Shown here piece by piece: positions 34,492 through 45,211 of a DNA stretch of 64,000 nucleotides (its first letter is position 1; each line of letters opens with the position of its first letter). This stretch comes from Adiantum capillus-veneris (lineage: Eukaryota > Streptophyta > Polypodiopsida > Polypodiales > Pteridaceae), in contig CM043969.1 in NCBI GenBank assembly GCA_014529385.2, forward strand, positions 29,842,946 through 29,906,945, read 5' to 3'. The translations under genes were made by a program, and so were the position numbers. The notes beneath the pieces were generated by a model, which saw nothing but the letters and a program-made list of their open reading frames with translations, searched no databases and was not told where the DNA came from.

Positions 34492-35424
34492 TGTTAGAAG
34501 CTGGACACACCCCACGGCATCTAACTACTCGACGGACTATTATTTTTGTAATTATTCATTCATTGAGGAAAACCCGATTTTTCACCTTGTAAATATTGGG
34601 ACTTACAGAAGTTTCCAGATTGTATCCCAGTTTTGATAGTTAGATTGAGTAGATGGTTGATTTTGGAACTTTAGGGTTTGAGAAGTTGTAAGGTATATAT
34701 ACCACTTTTTGACCTTAATGAAACACCTTTTGTCATTTAAAAACAAGTTGGAAGTCTGTGAGTGAGCATACTGTGTACGTGAGAGAGAGTGTGAGCTTCG
34801 TCTTGACGCTACGTGTGCTACGGTGGTCGGAATCAAGTGCGGAGAAGTGCAGCGTGTTGCCCCCGACTAGAGCTACGAGCCGATACCAACATTGCGCGCG
34901 TACGGCCCGGCTTTGGGAGCTCCTTCTACGAGCTTCATCTGTTGTTTGGGTGAGCATACGTTATCTGATTTCACATTGCAGCATATCCACGCATTCACAT
35001 TGAGTAGAGCTACACATTAGGCACTTCAGATTTTGGAAACGAAGACCTGCAAATTTTGGCTAGACATCCTACGTGTTTTTGCACCGTGTGTTTTGGGTCG
35101 TGATTTTGGTTCATAGACCTTAGGGAGAGCGGCCTATAGGTATTAGTAAGGTCTCCTTCAAGTTCTATGGTGTTTCGAAAGTGTTTGATGGGTGTTCGGC
35201 TCTAGCAAGCGTTGTAGGAAATATCCTCTTTTGCACTCTTGAAGGCTGTGACTTAAACAATTGGTAGGGACCTCTGTAGGAATTAGTTAGGAGTCAGTCG
35301 AGTGTAGGTTGACACCTTATGCTTGCTTCCATGCACCTGCGGGTCGAGATTCGTCCTTAGGTGACATTACTTGTTTGGTGAGTTCTTGCTGTACTGACGT
35401 CTGTCGCGGCGTATCCGTCCAACA
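34492..35424 (+). repeat. Gypsy-A 5' LTR
   Basis: 933 bp, TGTTAGAAG...CGTCCAACA. A TATA-like GTATATATACC (about 34693-34703) probably serves transcription. It carries a half-site of the internal palindrome at 35062-35075 (AGACATCCTACGTG). Confidence 0.96.
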
Positions 35425-35443
35425 TTGGCGCTGCTGCCAGGGA
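35425..35443 (+). other. Gypsy-A primer binding site
   Basis: TTGGCGCTGCTGCCAGGGA follows the LTR. It matches 15 of 18 bases of TGGCGCCGTTGCCGGGGA, the complement of plant tRNA-Asp 3' ends used by Athila-type elements. The mismatches are all transitions. Confidence 0.8.
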
Positions 35444-35962
35444 CGAAAACCTTAGGTAGGTGACCGAGACTAATCCTTGAGGATTGGGATTTTTGGCTTG
35501 CCAAGAGTCTCGCTTTACATTTAGATAGGATCAGAGGGTGGAGGACTCTCTAGGTCTTAGAGGGAGTCTAGGAAGCGTGTGTCTGGCCTAGATCCTTTGA
35601 CTTAGGTAGAGGAGGTAGACTTAGGTAGTTGTAGATAATAGTCGAGTTCTAGAGTAGGAGTTGGGTGGTAGAAGCGGCGAGAGGAGAGCTTGAGAGTCCG
35701 GAGAGGCCAAAAAGCAACCAAAAACACCATTATCACCATTTCTTCATGATAGGTAGGAGTAGAGTAAGTAGGACATCATGATTCAGATCTAGAGCATTTC
35801 ATGCATGTACACTTGCTTGGTAGAATCATTACAAGTTTGTAAAAGATGCAAAAGTGTGGTTGAAAGCCTAATTGAAGTCCAAAAGTTACTGTGAGTGTTT
35901 CTGATAGGTCTTCAGAGCATCAAGAGCATTCCTGTAAGAAAAAACTTTAATTTTAAGCCAGG

Positions 35963-35986
35963 AGACATCCTACACGTAGGATGTCT
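35963..35986. repeat. Gypsy-A dyad site L1 (centre CACG)
   Basis: Arms AGACATCCTA and its reverse complement are perfect; the four-base centre is CACG instead of CGCG. Confidence 0.95.
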
Positions 35987-36122
35987 ACAGGCCAATCTGG
36001 GAGGAATTTTGGATTTTGAGTTGACCAGTGTGTTCAGAAGGTAGGATTTATCCTAATTTCAACTGGAAAGTGGAAATTTGGCCATATCTTGACAGGATAA
36101 GGCCAGATAGACTGAAACTGCA

Positions 36123-36133
36123 AGACATCCTAC
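36123..36133. repeat. Gypsy-A dyad half-site
   Basis: AGACATCCTAC is present but the right arm is lost. Confidence 0.8.
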
Positions 36134-36403
36134 CCAAATAGTGCCAAAACATTAACTTGAGACCAAAACCATAAGATGGCTGCATGAGTGTGTCTTGCAT
36201 GATATATTGAGTGACTGAAAGGGGTTTCACCTCATTTGGGTAAGAAAATTGGGTTCAAAGTGGACTTTAGCACTTTTGACCGAAAAAGCAAAAACAGCTG
36301 AAGTTTGGGACTTTTGACATCCAAATCAAAATCTAAGCATACCACTAGGATACTGACATCAAGGGGATTCTGTGGAACAAATCTGGGGTCAAACAGGCCA
36401 AAA

Positions 36404-36427
36404 AGACATCCTACGCATAGGATGTCT
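36404..36427. repeat. Gypsy-A dyad site L2 (centre CGCA)
   Basis: Perfect ten-base arms, centre CGCA. Confidence 0.95.
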
Positions 36428-36528
36428 TCTGAGTGATTTGGGACTCCAAACTGAAATCTGAGTATACCAAGGTGATTAGCAACTCAAGGGGAGCTTAAGC
36501 CTTGAGTTTAAAGCCATTCTGATGAAAA

Positions 36529-36552
36529 AGACATCCTACGCGTAGGATGTCT
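36529..36552. repeat. Gypsy-A dyad site L3 (perfect)
   Basis: Perfect 24-nt palindrome, centre CGCG, 125 bp after L2. Confidence 0.96.
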
Positions 36553-36793
36553 AATGCAAGAAAATTAAGCTAGAATTTGACTTAGAGCATTGTAAGGTGT
36601 TATATAGCCTAAGGCAAGCCTGCTAGTCAATTTTTGTCCAATTTGGAGTTGATTAGACTGATCAATACCGTCGGAATAGATTCCTGACTCATTGACCAGC
36701 TTATAGAAGTCCAAATCAAAAAGTAAAAGCATCTATCAGCTCAGCACAACAAGGGAAAACAGCAGTGCAAAAATCCAGGAAAAATACAGTAGG

Positions 36794-36817
36794 AGACATC
36801 CTACGCGTAGGATGTCT
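36794..36817. repeat. Gypsy-A dyad site L4 (perfect)
   Basis: Perfect 24-nt palindrome, centre CGCG, 265 bp after L3. Confidence 0.96.
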
Positions 36818-37238
36818 ATTGGGACATACTGCAGAGAAAATTTGACCTGGCCTAAACAGTGAGGTTCCATTTGGCTTAAGGGTTCCAGAACTTCTTTCAG
36901 AAGTGAATTTGGACCTTGGTTGCCCATTTGACAAAGCAAAGATTGAATTCAGACTTTTTCGCGTAAATTGGCCAACATCAGAAGGAAGTATTGTTTTAGA
37001 TTAGCAACCTAATCCAGAACATCAGCAGTGTATAAAATACAGTAGTGGTTGAGATTAACTCTCCAGTTATACCAATCATTACTAAGATAACCTCTAGCAG
37101 ATAAATGCTTTGATTCAATTGCCGAAATTAAAACTCTTGTGTACAGGTATATTCAGCAACAAAGCAAGAAGTTGTGCAGAAACTGACCCGCTGCCAGGTG
37201 AGTGGTTGAATTTGTGCTAAATTGCATTGATAAGTTTG

Positions 37239-38205
37239 ATGAATTTAAGATCAGGAAGATACATTGTTAGAGACCAGAAGGTGACAGGTGACCAAGGTAG
37301 CTTAGTGTCCACCGAAGAGAGTGTAGCTCAGGCAAGGCTAGATCCGCTAGCACCGATTATTGAGGAAGGTAGTGATACTGACACTTCGCCAGACAAATAT
37401 TTCTTCATGATGGGTAGTCAACAGCCAGAAGGTTTCACCTATGATGGACCTATGCGAGGAGAAAGCACCTCCCAAAATCCTTTGAATGATTCCAGGCTTA
37501 CGGTGATCTTCTTAGAGGGAACAAACTCGAGAGGAGCCCTAGTTTATTCTGCCTATCGAGGCCGCAAGAGCATTTGTATCAAAGAAAGGCCAACACAAAG
37601 ATTGGAGATAATCCGCATGTATGATGATAGAGATAGATTCCGAGACGAAAAGGGGAACCACTATTTAATAGCTAGCAACCCTGAAGATTACAACAGATAT
37701 GGAGATAACGTGGCTAAAGGGAAAATGGTTTCAAAAACTCAAGAGCCGCCACCAAACATTGATCGGTCGGCACGGAGCTATTTTTATGTATGATAAGAAA
37801 ACAATCAGGATTCCAACTTATAACGAGAATGTGGGAATCTACAAACACGAGAGCGAGGGTATTGTATCTTACTTTCGCAGCAAAGAACCATACGTAAATG
37901 AACTAAGCAAAGAGAAGGTTCTTTACTTATTCTCTTATGAAACTGCTACGGGGAAGGGCATAGTTTTTGTTGATAGATACGGGCGAGAATACCAACGTAT
38001 TCTCCCAGAGGAAGTAGAAAGAGCAAGAGGTCCAGGAGCATCAGCATATGCCCCTGAGGAAATACCGAGAGCCGCCCACACCCCAAGCAAGTCAACAAAT
38101 CCATTTTCAGATAAGTATGACACTACCTCACATTCCACCAGACAGCAAGCATTCAACAACCAAGACCAACCAGCAAACCAGCCATCATTGCAGGCATGGC
38201 TTTGA
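37239..38205 (+). pseudogene. Gypsy-A gag N-terminal extension
   Basis: ATG 37239 gives MNLRSGRYIVRDQ. The LRSGR start is typical of plant gypsy gag proteins. The reading continues through GNHYLIASNPEDYNRYG, then shifts frame near 37790 to TIRIPTYNENVGIYKHESEG, KEKVLYLFSYETATGKGIVF and a Pro/Ser-rich tail. A second shift near 38200 leads into the main gag frame. These about 320 residues have no domain I recognise; they probably form the N-terminal part of one gag polyprotein. Confidence 0.75.
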
Positions 38206-40091
38206 CAGAGTGTAACAATGGAACCAGACCGAACCGAGATGGTTATCAAGCCGCACAAGGGCTCAGGGATTTGCAAGAACCACCACACTATTCAAGGTAT
38301 CAAGTAGAGAGTAAGCCAAAGACACAAGGGTCGACCGAGCTTGGAGGACCACCCATCGAACGAGTTCGAAGAGAAGAACCACCTCCAGCGAGAACCGTTA
38401 GAAATTATGTCTTAGGAGCACCGTTGGGAGAGGAACCAGCCTATTACAGAAGGCCTGAGGAGGTGTATATATTTGGACGGGGTGATCCAATGATGAGGTT
38501 TGTAGACCATCGCAGAATTAGAACTTCTCAAGTGCAAAAATGGGTAAACAAGAAATACACAGGAAACAGAGACCCAAGAGATCATGTAGCAGCCTTTGTG
38601 CGAGTAATTAGAGCCGAAGAGGTGTTAGATTTTCCTACCCAATTTGTAGGGTTTGGACTAACCCTAGAGGATGATGCTGCAACTTGGTTTGACTCTGTGG
38701 AGCGTAGAGACTTTGAGTCGATGGAGGAAGTGTTTGACGAGTTTATTGAGGAATTATCTCAAAGGGGAATAGCTCATAATACCGTCTCACAAATCCATAA
38801 ATTCAAACAAAAAGATGGAGAATTTGTACGGAAGGCAGCCCTAATACTAAAAAGATATGTTAAGTTTTGTCCTGTTGAAGAACTGCCAACTCAGTCCAGA
38901 CTTATGATGATATTCATCCAAGGACTAAGGAATGCAGATCTCCAGAAAGACCTACATATGAAGAGGAGTACGACGTTGAATGAATTGACCAAGGAGGCTC
39001 TATACCTTGTGGACAATTGTGCGATCTACAAAGAAGGGGAGTTCAGGGACCTTGATGACGATTCATCTTCACAACAAAGTGGGAGCAAGTCTTCCAAGAC
39101 AACACTGAAAGGAGAAATAGCGGTAAACCAGGATCAGCTCATAGATGAAGTGCTAAAAAAAATCAACTTGTACGCCAAACCCCAGGCTAAACAGCCCAAG
39201 TGGTGTGCTATTGAACAAAAATGGACAAACCATGGGACCGAAGAATGTTACTATAACAAGGGATATGTGAGGAAGAGACCTTACGCTCCCCAAGCTCCTG
39301 TAGCTTCCCCTCAAGTTCCACCGATTCCTAGATATCAAGCAGGCAACTTAGCAAGACCTGTAGGTGTAGAAAGACCACAACCGGTGTTGGGGCAACAACC
39401 ACCCCTACCAGGTTTACGACCAGTTGGTATAAGATACACACCAATGGTAACTGAATCAGAGGAAAAGGCTTTGGTGCCTATGCATGCATATTATGAAGAT
39501 CCCAATGGATATGCGGCAAACCCTGTCTATTATCCACCTGAAGAACCCTCGACACCAGAACCTTGGAGCATGATAGGGAATCAAGGACCACCAACTGTTG
39601 CACAGGTCGCAGGAGAAGGAAGATATAGCTTAGATGAACGAACAGTGTTGTTCATAGCCAATGGAGGCATGGGCGGACAGAGACAGGCTTACCAACAACA
39701 AGGGGCTCAAGGAGCACCTCAACAACCCAAGGGACCCTGTTACAAGTGTGGCGGAGACCATTGGCTGAGAGATTGTCCTCATGATGAAATCATTAGAGTC
39801 AATGCGTATTGCCCAGAATGTGGAATTACTCATTTGATTCCCGATTGCCCTAAAAACCCGAGCAAAGGAGCAAAAACCACCTTGAACCTATTGGAAACAG
39901 TACCTTCCAGTGGAGGATCGGAAAATGAAACAATCATACCTATTCAGGCAGTAACACGAGCCCAAGCCCAAAGAAGGACCAACGAACCCATAATAGAAGA
40001 ACCAAAAATAGATGCCCAAAGTTCAGAAACGAAAAATCAGAGAAGCACTTGGAAAGCGAGAAAGGCGCGTAGGAAAGCCAGGAAAGAATGA
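38196..40091 (+). pseudogene. Gypsy-A gag (capsid and nucleocapsid)
   Basis: 631 codons. The retrotransposon gag domain spans about residues 90-290 (GRGDPMMRFVDHR, DHVAAFVRVIRAEEV, DAATWFDSVE, IFIQGLRNADLQKDL). A Pro/Gln-rich linker follows, then two zinc knuckles, CYKCGGDHWLRDC and CPECGITHLIPDC. Both have CX2CX3HX4C spacing, one residue shorter than the usual CX4H. A very basic tail ends at a TGA (GAA TGA GAG). The same frame continues beyond it, so this stop is probably a mutation. Capsid assembly and RNA packaging are the expected roles. Confidence 0.9.
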
Positions 40092-40115
40092 GAGCAAACA
40101 ACGCTATCCGATGAG

Positions 40116-40448
40116 TTGAAATATACAAAGAATAGATTGGAGCGGTTAGAAGATCTAGTTAGCTTAAGCTCACACACCACAGCAGCCATAGCACCCAAGG
40201 AAATAGCAGAGCCCAAAAGTGCAGGATCAGGAGGATTTGTACTGGCAGACAAGGTAATCGAGCAGCTGGATGAGCTTCTAAAAGCTTATGAAGCTCGACT
40301 TAAAAAGAACCAAACCCAGGAGCAAAGGTGGATGACTTATCCATATGCAGAAATAGAAAAACAAAGGTTGGATATGTGTAAGAAGATGATCGAAGCGGCT
40401 CAATCATTGATGGAAGACCCATTGGGTAAAACCGGCAAATTGTCATGA
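40116..40448 (+). pseudogene. Gypsy-A gag-pol linker segment
   Basis: In frame with the preceding gag after a single TGA. Lys/Glu-rich helical sequence (RLERLEDLVSLSS, VIEQLDELLKAYEARLKK). No catalytic motif; probably the spacer between nucleocapsid and protease. It ends at a TGA, and the frame changes before 40673. Confidence 0.7.
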
Positions 40449-40672
40449 CGCACCAGCTCCAACCCCTATCCAACCAACGTTAGAGAAACATGAAGAAACA
40501 AGGAAAGACTCACTAATGATTATGAATCCAGAGGAGAGCCTATCATAGTGCCAAATACCACCGATGGGGCAAGTGACGGGGTCCATCCTAAAATATTGGC
40601 AGAAATGGAAAGGATGGTAACGGTCTAGATGATCTGTGGAAGCAAATCCGAGAGGCCAACGAGGCTAATAGG

Positions 40673-41582
40673 ATGAGTAACCACATGAATAGCACGAAAA
40701 AAGAAAAGAATGTGATCTTACCTCCTATTGAAGAATTTGAGGCAACATCACAAATGAAATTTGAGATACATTCACAAGGGGGAGACCAAGGATCTATTAG
40801 TTCGGGGCACAGCCAACCAGACTCTTTGAGAACTTTACCCTCTTACCTGGGAGAATATGAAGCTAAGTCGGAAGTTAGAGCACTCCCATCTCAAAGACTT
40901 CCTTCTAACAAGGTGATGGATTCACAAGGATTGATTGAGTTGTTATCCACCGCGGTGGCATGCACAATCACGTTAGCAGAACTCCTAAGGTTAAGGCCAA
41001 ACATGTGGACCACAGTAGGAAAATGCCTAGAAAAATTTGGAGTGAAAGATCCCACCTTGAAGCTACAAGAAGGAATCAGGGAGTTGGACAGACCTAACCT
41101 GAACAATAGACCTGTACCATTGAATAAGGTTGGAGAATATTGCGAGGGAGAAGACGGAAACACGACGCTACCGGTAGAATTCCAAGGAGTAGTTTCCAAA
41201 GCTATTCTTGACAGTGGAGCGGGAGTTGCTATCGCCACCAAGGAAATCTGGAAAAAATTGAGAAAAACCAGCTCTGAGGGCTACCAGAATGAAGCTGCAG
41301 TTGGCAGATGGGTTCATGGAGAAGCCTCTTGGACTCTTAGAAAAAGTAATTGTCACTTCGTGTGGGATCGAGTATGAGCATACATTTGCAATAGTCAATT
41401 TCGACAAAAAGAACAATTATGAGATAATCTTGGGACGACCATGCATGCGACAACAACTGAAGATGGTCCAAGATTGGGATTATGACCACATATACCTCAG
41501 ACATGGCGAGACGACAACTAAAATACACCTGAAAGACCATAGTTACAAAGATGTAAACCAAACACCAGTGAAAGAGGTTTGA
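40673..41582 (+). pseudogene. Gypsy-A protease (first, upstream)
   Basis: The N-terminal spacer leads to TTLPVEFQGVVSKAILDSGA (active site DSG intact), GVAIATKEIWKKL. After a frame change near 41290 comes LLEKVIVTSCGIEYEHTFAI and EIILGRPCMRQ, the C-terminal ILGRP-type loop of gypsy retropepsins. It is broken by the frame change. Confidence 0.87.
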
Positions 41583-42363
41583 TTCGGCTACAATAACAGG
41601 ATCGGGAACTACCAGCATGGTTAGGGAAACCAAAAGAGCTATGGATGTGCGGAGCTTCCACATTGTGGAAGCTTAGAAAAGAGGAATGCGTCTTAGAAAG
41701 AGCAATTGAGGACAAAGAGTATATTCCGGAACCTTTCCCTGAAGATGCCTTGGAACCTCTAGAATGGAACACATACTGGCAACATTAGATGTCTCTACCA
41801 TTACCGACAGTCCAACAACAAAATTTGCTGATAAGGATGGCTACGAAATGCTACCCTATATCATGGTAAAAGCGTTGTGCCAGAGAAAGGAGACGGTAGA
41901 ACCTCCAGAACAAGAGAGTTTTACAACTCCTCTGAACAATTGGAAGAAGTAAATGATGAGGCAGATAATGAGTGTTCAGACACCTCAAGTGAGCATGGGA
42001 ATGAAGCCGAGAATATCAAGTTTTATGATTTTGCTAATCAACTCCCTAGACGCCAAGAACGCTATAGGAGGAAAAGAGTAGGAAGGAAAGAAGGAAAGCG
42101 AGAGAGAACCTGATGCCCAGGATAAAAGGTAAAACTCACTATATTTGATGCTTGTAAAAGCAGAGGATTGTGTGAAAGATCAAATATGAGGGAAATTCTC
42201 AGAAAATCAAAAAGAACAAACGCGAGAAGAAATAAAACAGGTAAGAAAAGCTAAAACCGAAACAAAATCTCAAAAATCTGAAAAATCCAAAAAAGAACCA
42301 ACAAAAGACCAAGAGTGGACCAAACTGGAGCGTAAACAGAAATACCAAGAACTGAAATGGTCT
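41583..42363 (+). pseudogene. Gypsy-A protease-RT spacer, decayed
   Basis: Fragmentary frames (41764-41952, 41877-42113) rich in Glu, Lys and Ser, with no enzyme motif. They represent the linker before RT, with several shifts. Confidence 0.6.
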
Positions 42364-43169
42364 TTGAGAGAGATATGGACTATTGAAGAAGATAGTGATG
42401 GTAAAGGAGAGTCAGAAAAGGGCAACATGAACGTACCAACACACTATCGGAAATTTACTATCCAAGATAGAAAAATCATCATGACACCACCAATCAGGGA
42501 GAGAACCAACCAAGAATCTTACGATGGGCCTGAAAATGCAAAAAGAATAGACCTCGCAGAACCAGGTGAAAAGCCTAAGCCGGTCTATATAGCTAACGAT
42601 TTAGAGCCTGAGAAGGAAGCACAACTAACACAACTTCTCACAAAGTATAAAGATGTGTTCGCTTGGTCCTATAAAGACCTCAAAGGAGTTGATCCATTGA
42701 TATGCCAACATACAGTTCCTTTGAAATCAAATGCAAAACCTAGCAAACAACGTCCTTATACATATAATGACAATTTTGCCAGACGAATAAAAGAAGAGAT
42801 TGATAAACTAATGGAAGCGGAGTTCATCTATGAGATTGAACATACAGATTGGGTGTCACCCATTGTGGTAGTTCCCAAGAAGAATGGAAAACTGCGGGTG
42901 TGTGTAAACCTCAAAAAGGTGAATGCAGCAACCATAAGGGATAATTATCCCTTGCCAATTACAGAACATGTCCTTGAGCGAGTGGCCGGGAAACGGGCTT
43001 ATTCCTTTCTGGATGGGTTTGAGTTATGTCATTTGGCTTAAAAAATGCACCAGCCACTTTCCAGAGGTTAATGACTCACGCTTTCAAGGAATACCTAAGA
43101 ATATTCTTAGAAATTTACATGGATGACCTGTGAGTACACTCTCTTCTGCGAGAGGAACATATTGACCAT
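42364..43169 (+). pseudogene. Gypsy-A reverse transcriptase
   Basis: Begins YIANDLEPEKEAQLTQLL, FAWSYKDLKGVDP, then EAEFIYEIEHTDWVSPIVVV, PKKNGKLRVCVNLKKVNAAT and YSFLDGF. Roughly 30 codons are then missing before [17 protein letters not shown], and the catalytic EIYMDDL follows with a TGA right after it (near 43130). The deletion removes the region between the first catalytic Asp and the FGL motif, so no active RT could be made. Confidence 0.9.
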
Positions 43170-43930
43170 TTGCAAAGGGTCTTTGAAAAGTGCAGAACAT
43201 ATCGAATCTGTCTAAACCCGAAAAAGTGTGTATTTATGGTTAAGCAAGGACGAATCTTAGGACACATTGTCTCAGGAAACGGCATAACCACAGACCTAGA
43301 CAAAGTCAAAGTCATTGTAGACCTGCCCAGGCCTACTAATGCAAAACAAGTGCAATCCTTCATGGGGCACTGCGGATATTATCAAAGATTCATATACATG
43401 TATGCGGTTATCGCACAACCTCTGTATCGTTTGCTAGTCAATTTTGAATGGACCAAGGAGTATGAAACTTCATTCCAAAGGGTGAAGGAAAACCTTATAT
43501 CAGCACCTGTATTAAAGGCACCAGATTCGAAAAAGATATTCCATGTGCACATTGATGCTTCAGCATATGCCATTGGAAGTATTCTAGCTCAACCTGGAGA
43601 CGGAGCAATGGACTTTCCGGTTTGCTATGTGAGCCGACAATTAAACAGTGCAGAAAAGAACTACACAACCACCGAGAGGGGAGGGCTAGGAATGATTTAT
43701 GCGGTGAAGAAATTTCGGCATTATTGGCTTGCAAACAAATTTGTGTTCTTCACAGATCATCAAGCTCTTTTGTACCTAGTAAATAAACCTTGCAATACAG
43801 GGAGAATCGTACGCTGGTTTATTATATTGCTAGAATTTGACTTAACAGTGGTGGTCAAAAAGGGTAAAACCCATCTGCGAGCTGATCATCTTTCAAGAAC
43901 ACACAACGGGGAAGCTCCTCAAGGGGTAGA
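43170..43930 (+). pseudogene. Gypsy-A RT thumb/connection and RNase H
   Basis: Open frame with NPKKCVFMVKQGRILGHIVS, QVQSFMGHCGYYQRFI, then RNase H: VHIDASAYAIGSILAQ, VCYVSRQLNSAEKNYTTTER, FFTDHQALLYLV. The linker ADHLSRTHNGEAPQGVDDDI follows. There is no archaeal-type second RNase H, unlike Gypsy-B. Confidence 0.92.
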
Positions 43931-44613
43931 TGATGACATACCAGATGCTTATCTTTTCAACATTGAAATGGTACCCAAATGGTCTCACGAAATAGTTAGC
44001 ATTCTCTCCTTCGTAAGTGAGTTTGATAATACAGGATGCAGATCCAAACAGCAAATAATTCGACAAACAAAAAACTTCCAGTTGATAGCAGGACGGCTGT
44101 ATCATCTTGAATCTGACCTAATCCTACGTTTATGTATAAATCCGGAAGAATTCGAGTGCTATCTTGAAGAGGCACATGTCCAGGGTTGTGTATTTCATTG
44201 TTCAACAGTGAAAACACACCAGATGCTGAAACAGTTATTGGAAAACTATGTATGCGTATACACATTCTTATGTCACCAATTGTACAGTATGTAGTGCCAA
44301 ACGACCAGTGGATCACGCAACTTTGTTTCGGGTGAACATAGCACCTGCATGGAGTCAATATATCATTGACTTCCTAACCACTAGAATGTTCCCTGAGAAC
44401 ATTACAAGAGCACGGGAAAAATCTATAGAGCTGGAAGCTCGTGACTTTCAGTTAATTGAAAATCAACTCTATAATCGGGGAAAGGACAATCAACTTAGAA
44501 TCTGTGCAAGTGAAAGCGAATACCTGCTGATTCTAGAACATGCACATAGCAGAGTAAGTGGAGGCCATTTTTTAGGCGATAAGACGACAAAAATTGTCTC
44601 AACCGCAGGAATT
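43931..44613 (+). pseudogene. Gypsy-A integrase N-terminal region with two zinc-binding modules
   Basis: Module 1 runs from PKWSHEIVSILSF through FQLIAGRLYHLESDLILRLC, EEAHVQGCVFHC and, after a frameshift near 44260, to TNCTVCSAKRP. Module 2 starts again with APAWSQYIIDFLTT and runs FQLIENQLYNRGKDNQLRIC, EHAHSRVSGGHFLGDK to STAGI, where Copia-2 interrupts it. Its Cys pair (RCDACQR) lies after 49801. Both modules keep H...H...CxxC. Normal gypsy integrases have one such module. Confidence 0.85.
44609..44613. other. Target-site duplication of Copia-2 (left copy)
   Basis: GAATT before the LTR, repeated at 49801-49805. Confidence 0.95.
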
Positions 44614-44840
44614 TGTTACTATATACATGTGGTAGTGATGTGTGTGAACACACTAGGACCGCCGGGGCATTTTTTCCCTCTTTAGGAGGTTTTTTCCCCC
44701 GTGCATTGTATATACGCCCATCACTCTAGGGCTATCTATCTTTCCATTGCACACTAAGTAACACACTCTCTATTGTGTGCTTTGAGCTTCCTTCGTCTTC
44801 TCCAAGCTGTGTGTGTTTCTCTGCAACCCTAATTCCAACA
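44614..44840 (+). repeat. Copia-2 5' LTR
   Basis: 227 bp, TGTTACTAT...TTCCAACA. Contains GTGCATTGTATATACG, a possible TATA region. Confidence 0.96.
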
Positions 44841-44870
44841 ATTGGTATCAGAGCAATTGGTATCAGAGCA
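44841..44870 (+). other. Copia-2 primer binding site, tandemly duplicated
   Basis: ATTGGTATCAGAGCA occurs twice back to back. Each contains TGGTATCAGAGC, complementary to initiator tRNA-Met. Copia-1 has one. Confidence 0.95.
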
Positions 44871-45211
44871 GGTCACGTCCTCCGGGCTTCGTCGCCAGCT
44901 GCTCCAGCACACGCCTGCTCATTCTTCGATTTCAGTGAGCTTTGGCGAGCGTTCGCAGGTCGACAAATATTTTGGGTAGGTCGAAGAGCTTGGTTTGCTC
45001 AGAATTTTGATTTGGGCTCATTTCGGCCTCCGTTTCCATACGGGCAGTACTGCACAGGCTATTTCGTCATTTTGTGCAGATTTTTGTAAGTGCCGTTTTC
45101 TGCATAACAGGTGCCTTATAGTCTTCTACGGTTTGTGCTATATAGCACAAGTTGTTCCCGCTCCATTTCTCCTATTTTCGGGCAGTTTTCACATCAGGTG
45201 CAGCATTTACC

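Larger units (their letters stand above)
35444..37238 (+). other. Gypsy-A leader (1.8 kb) with palindromic sites
   Basis: Untranslated DNA between PBS and gag. It holds four complete 24-nt dyad sites and one half-site. Flanking sequence repeats weakly (GACATCCAAATC..., AACTCAAGGGGA...), so the sites ride on old, diverged repeat units. No ORF. Confidence 0.85.

Noticed and set aside
35963-36817. CRISPR array
   Set aside because: Spacing is irregular and long (125-281 bp), the repeat is a perfect palindrome, intervals are themselves diverged repeats, and the context is a plant retrotransposon leader.
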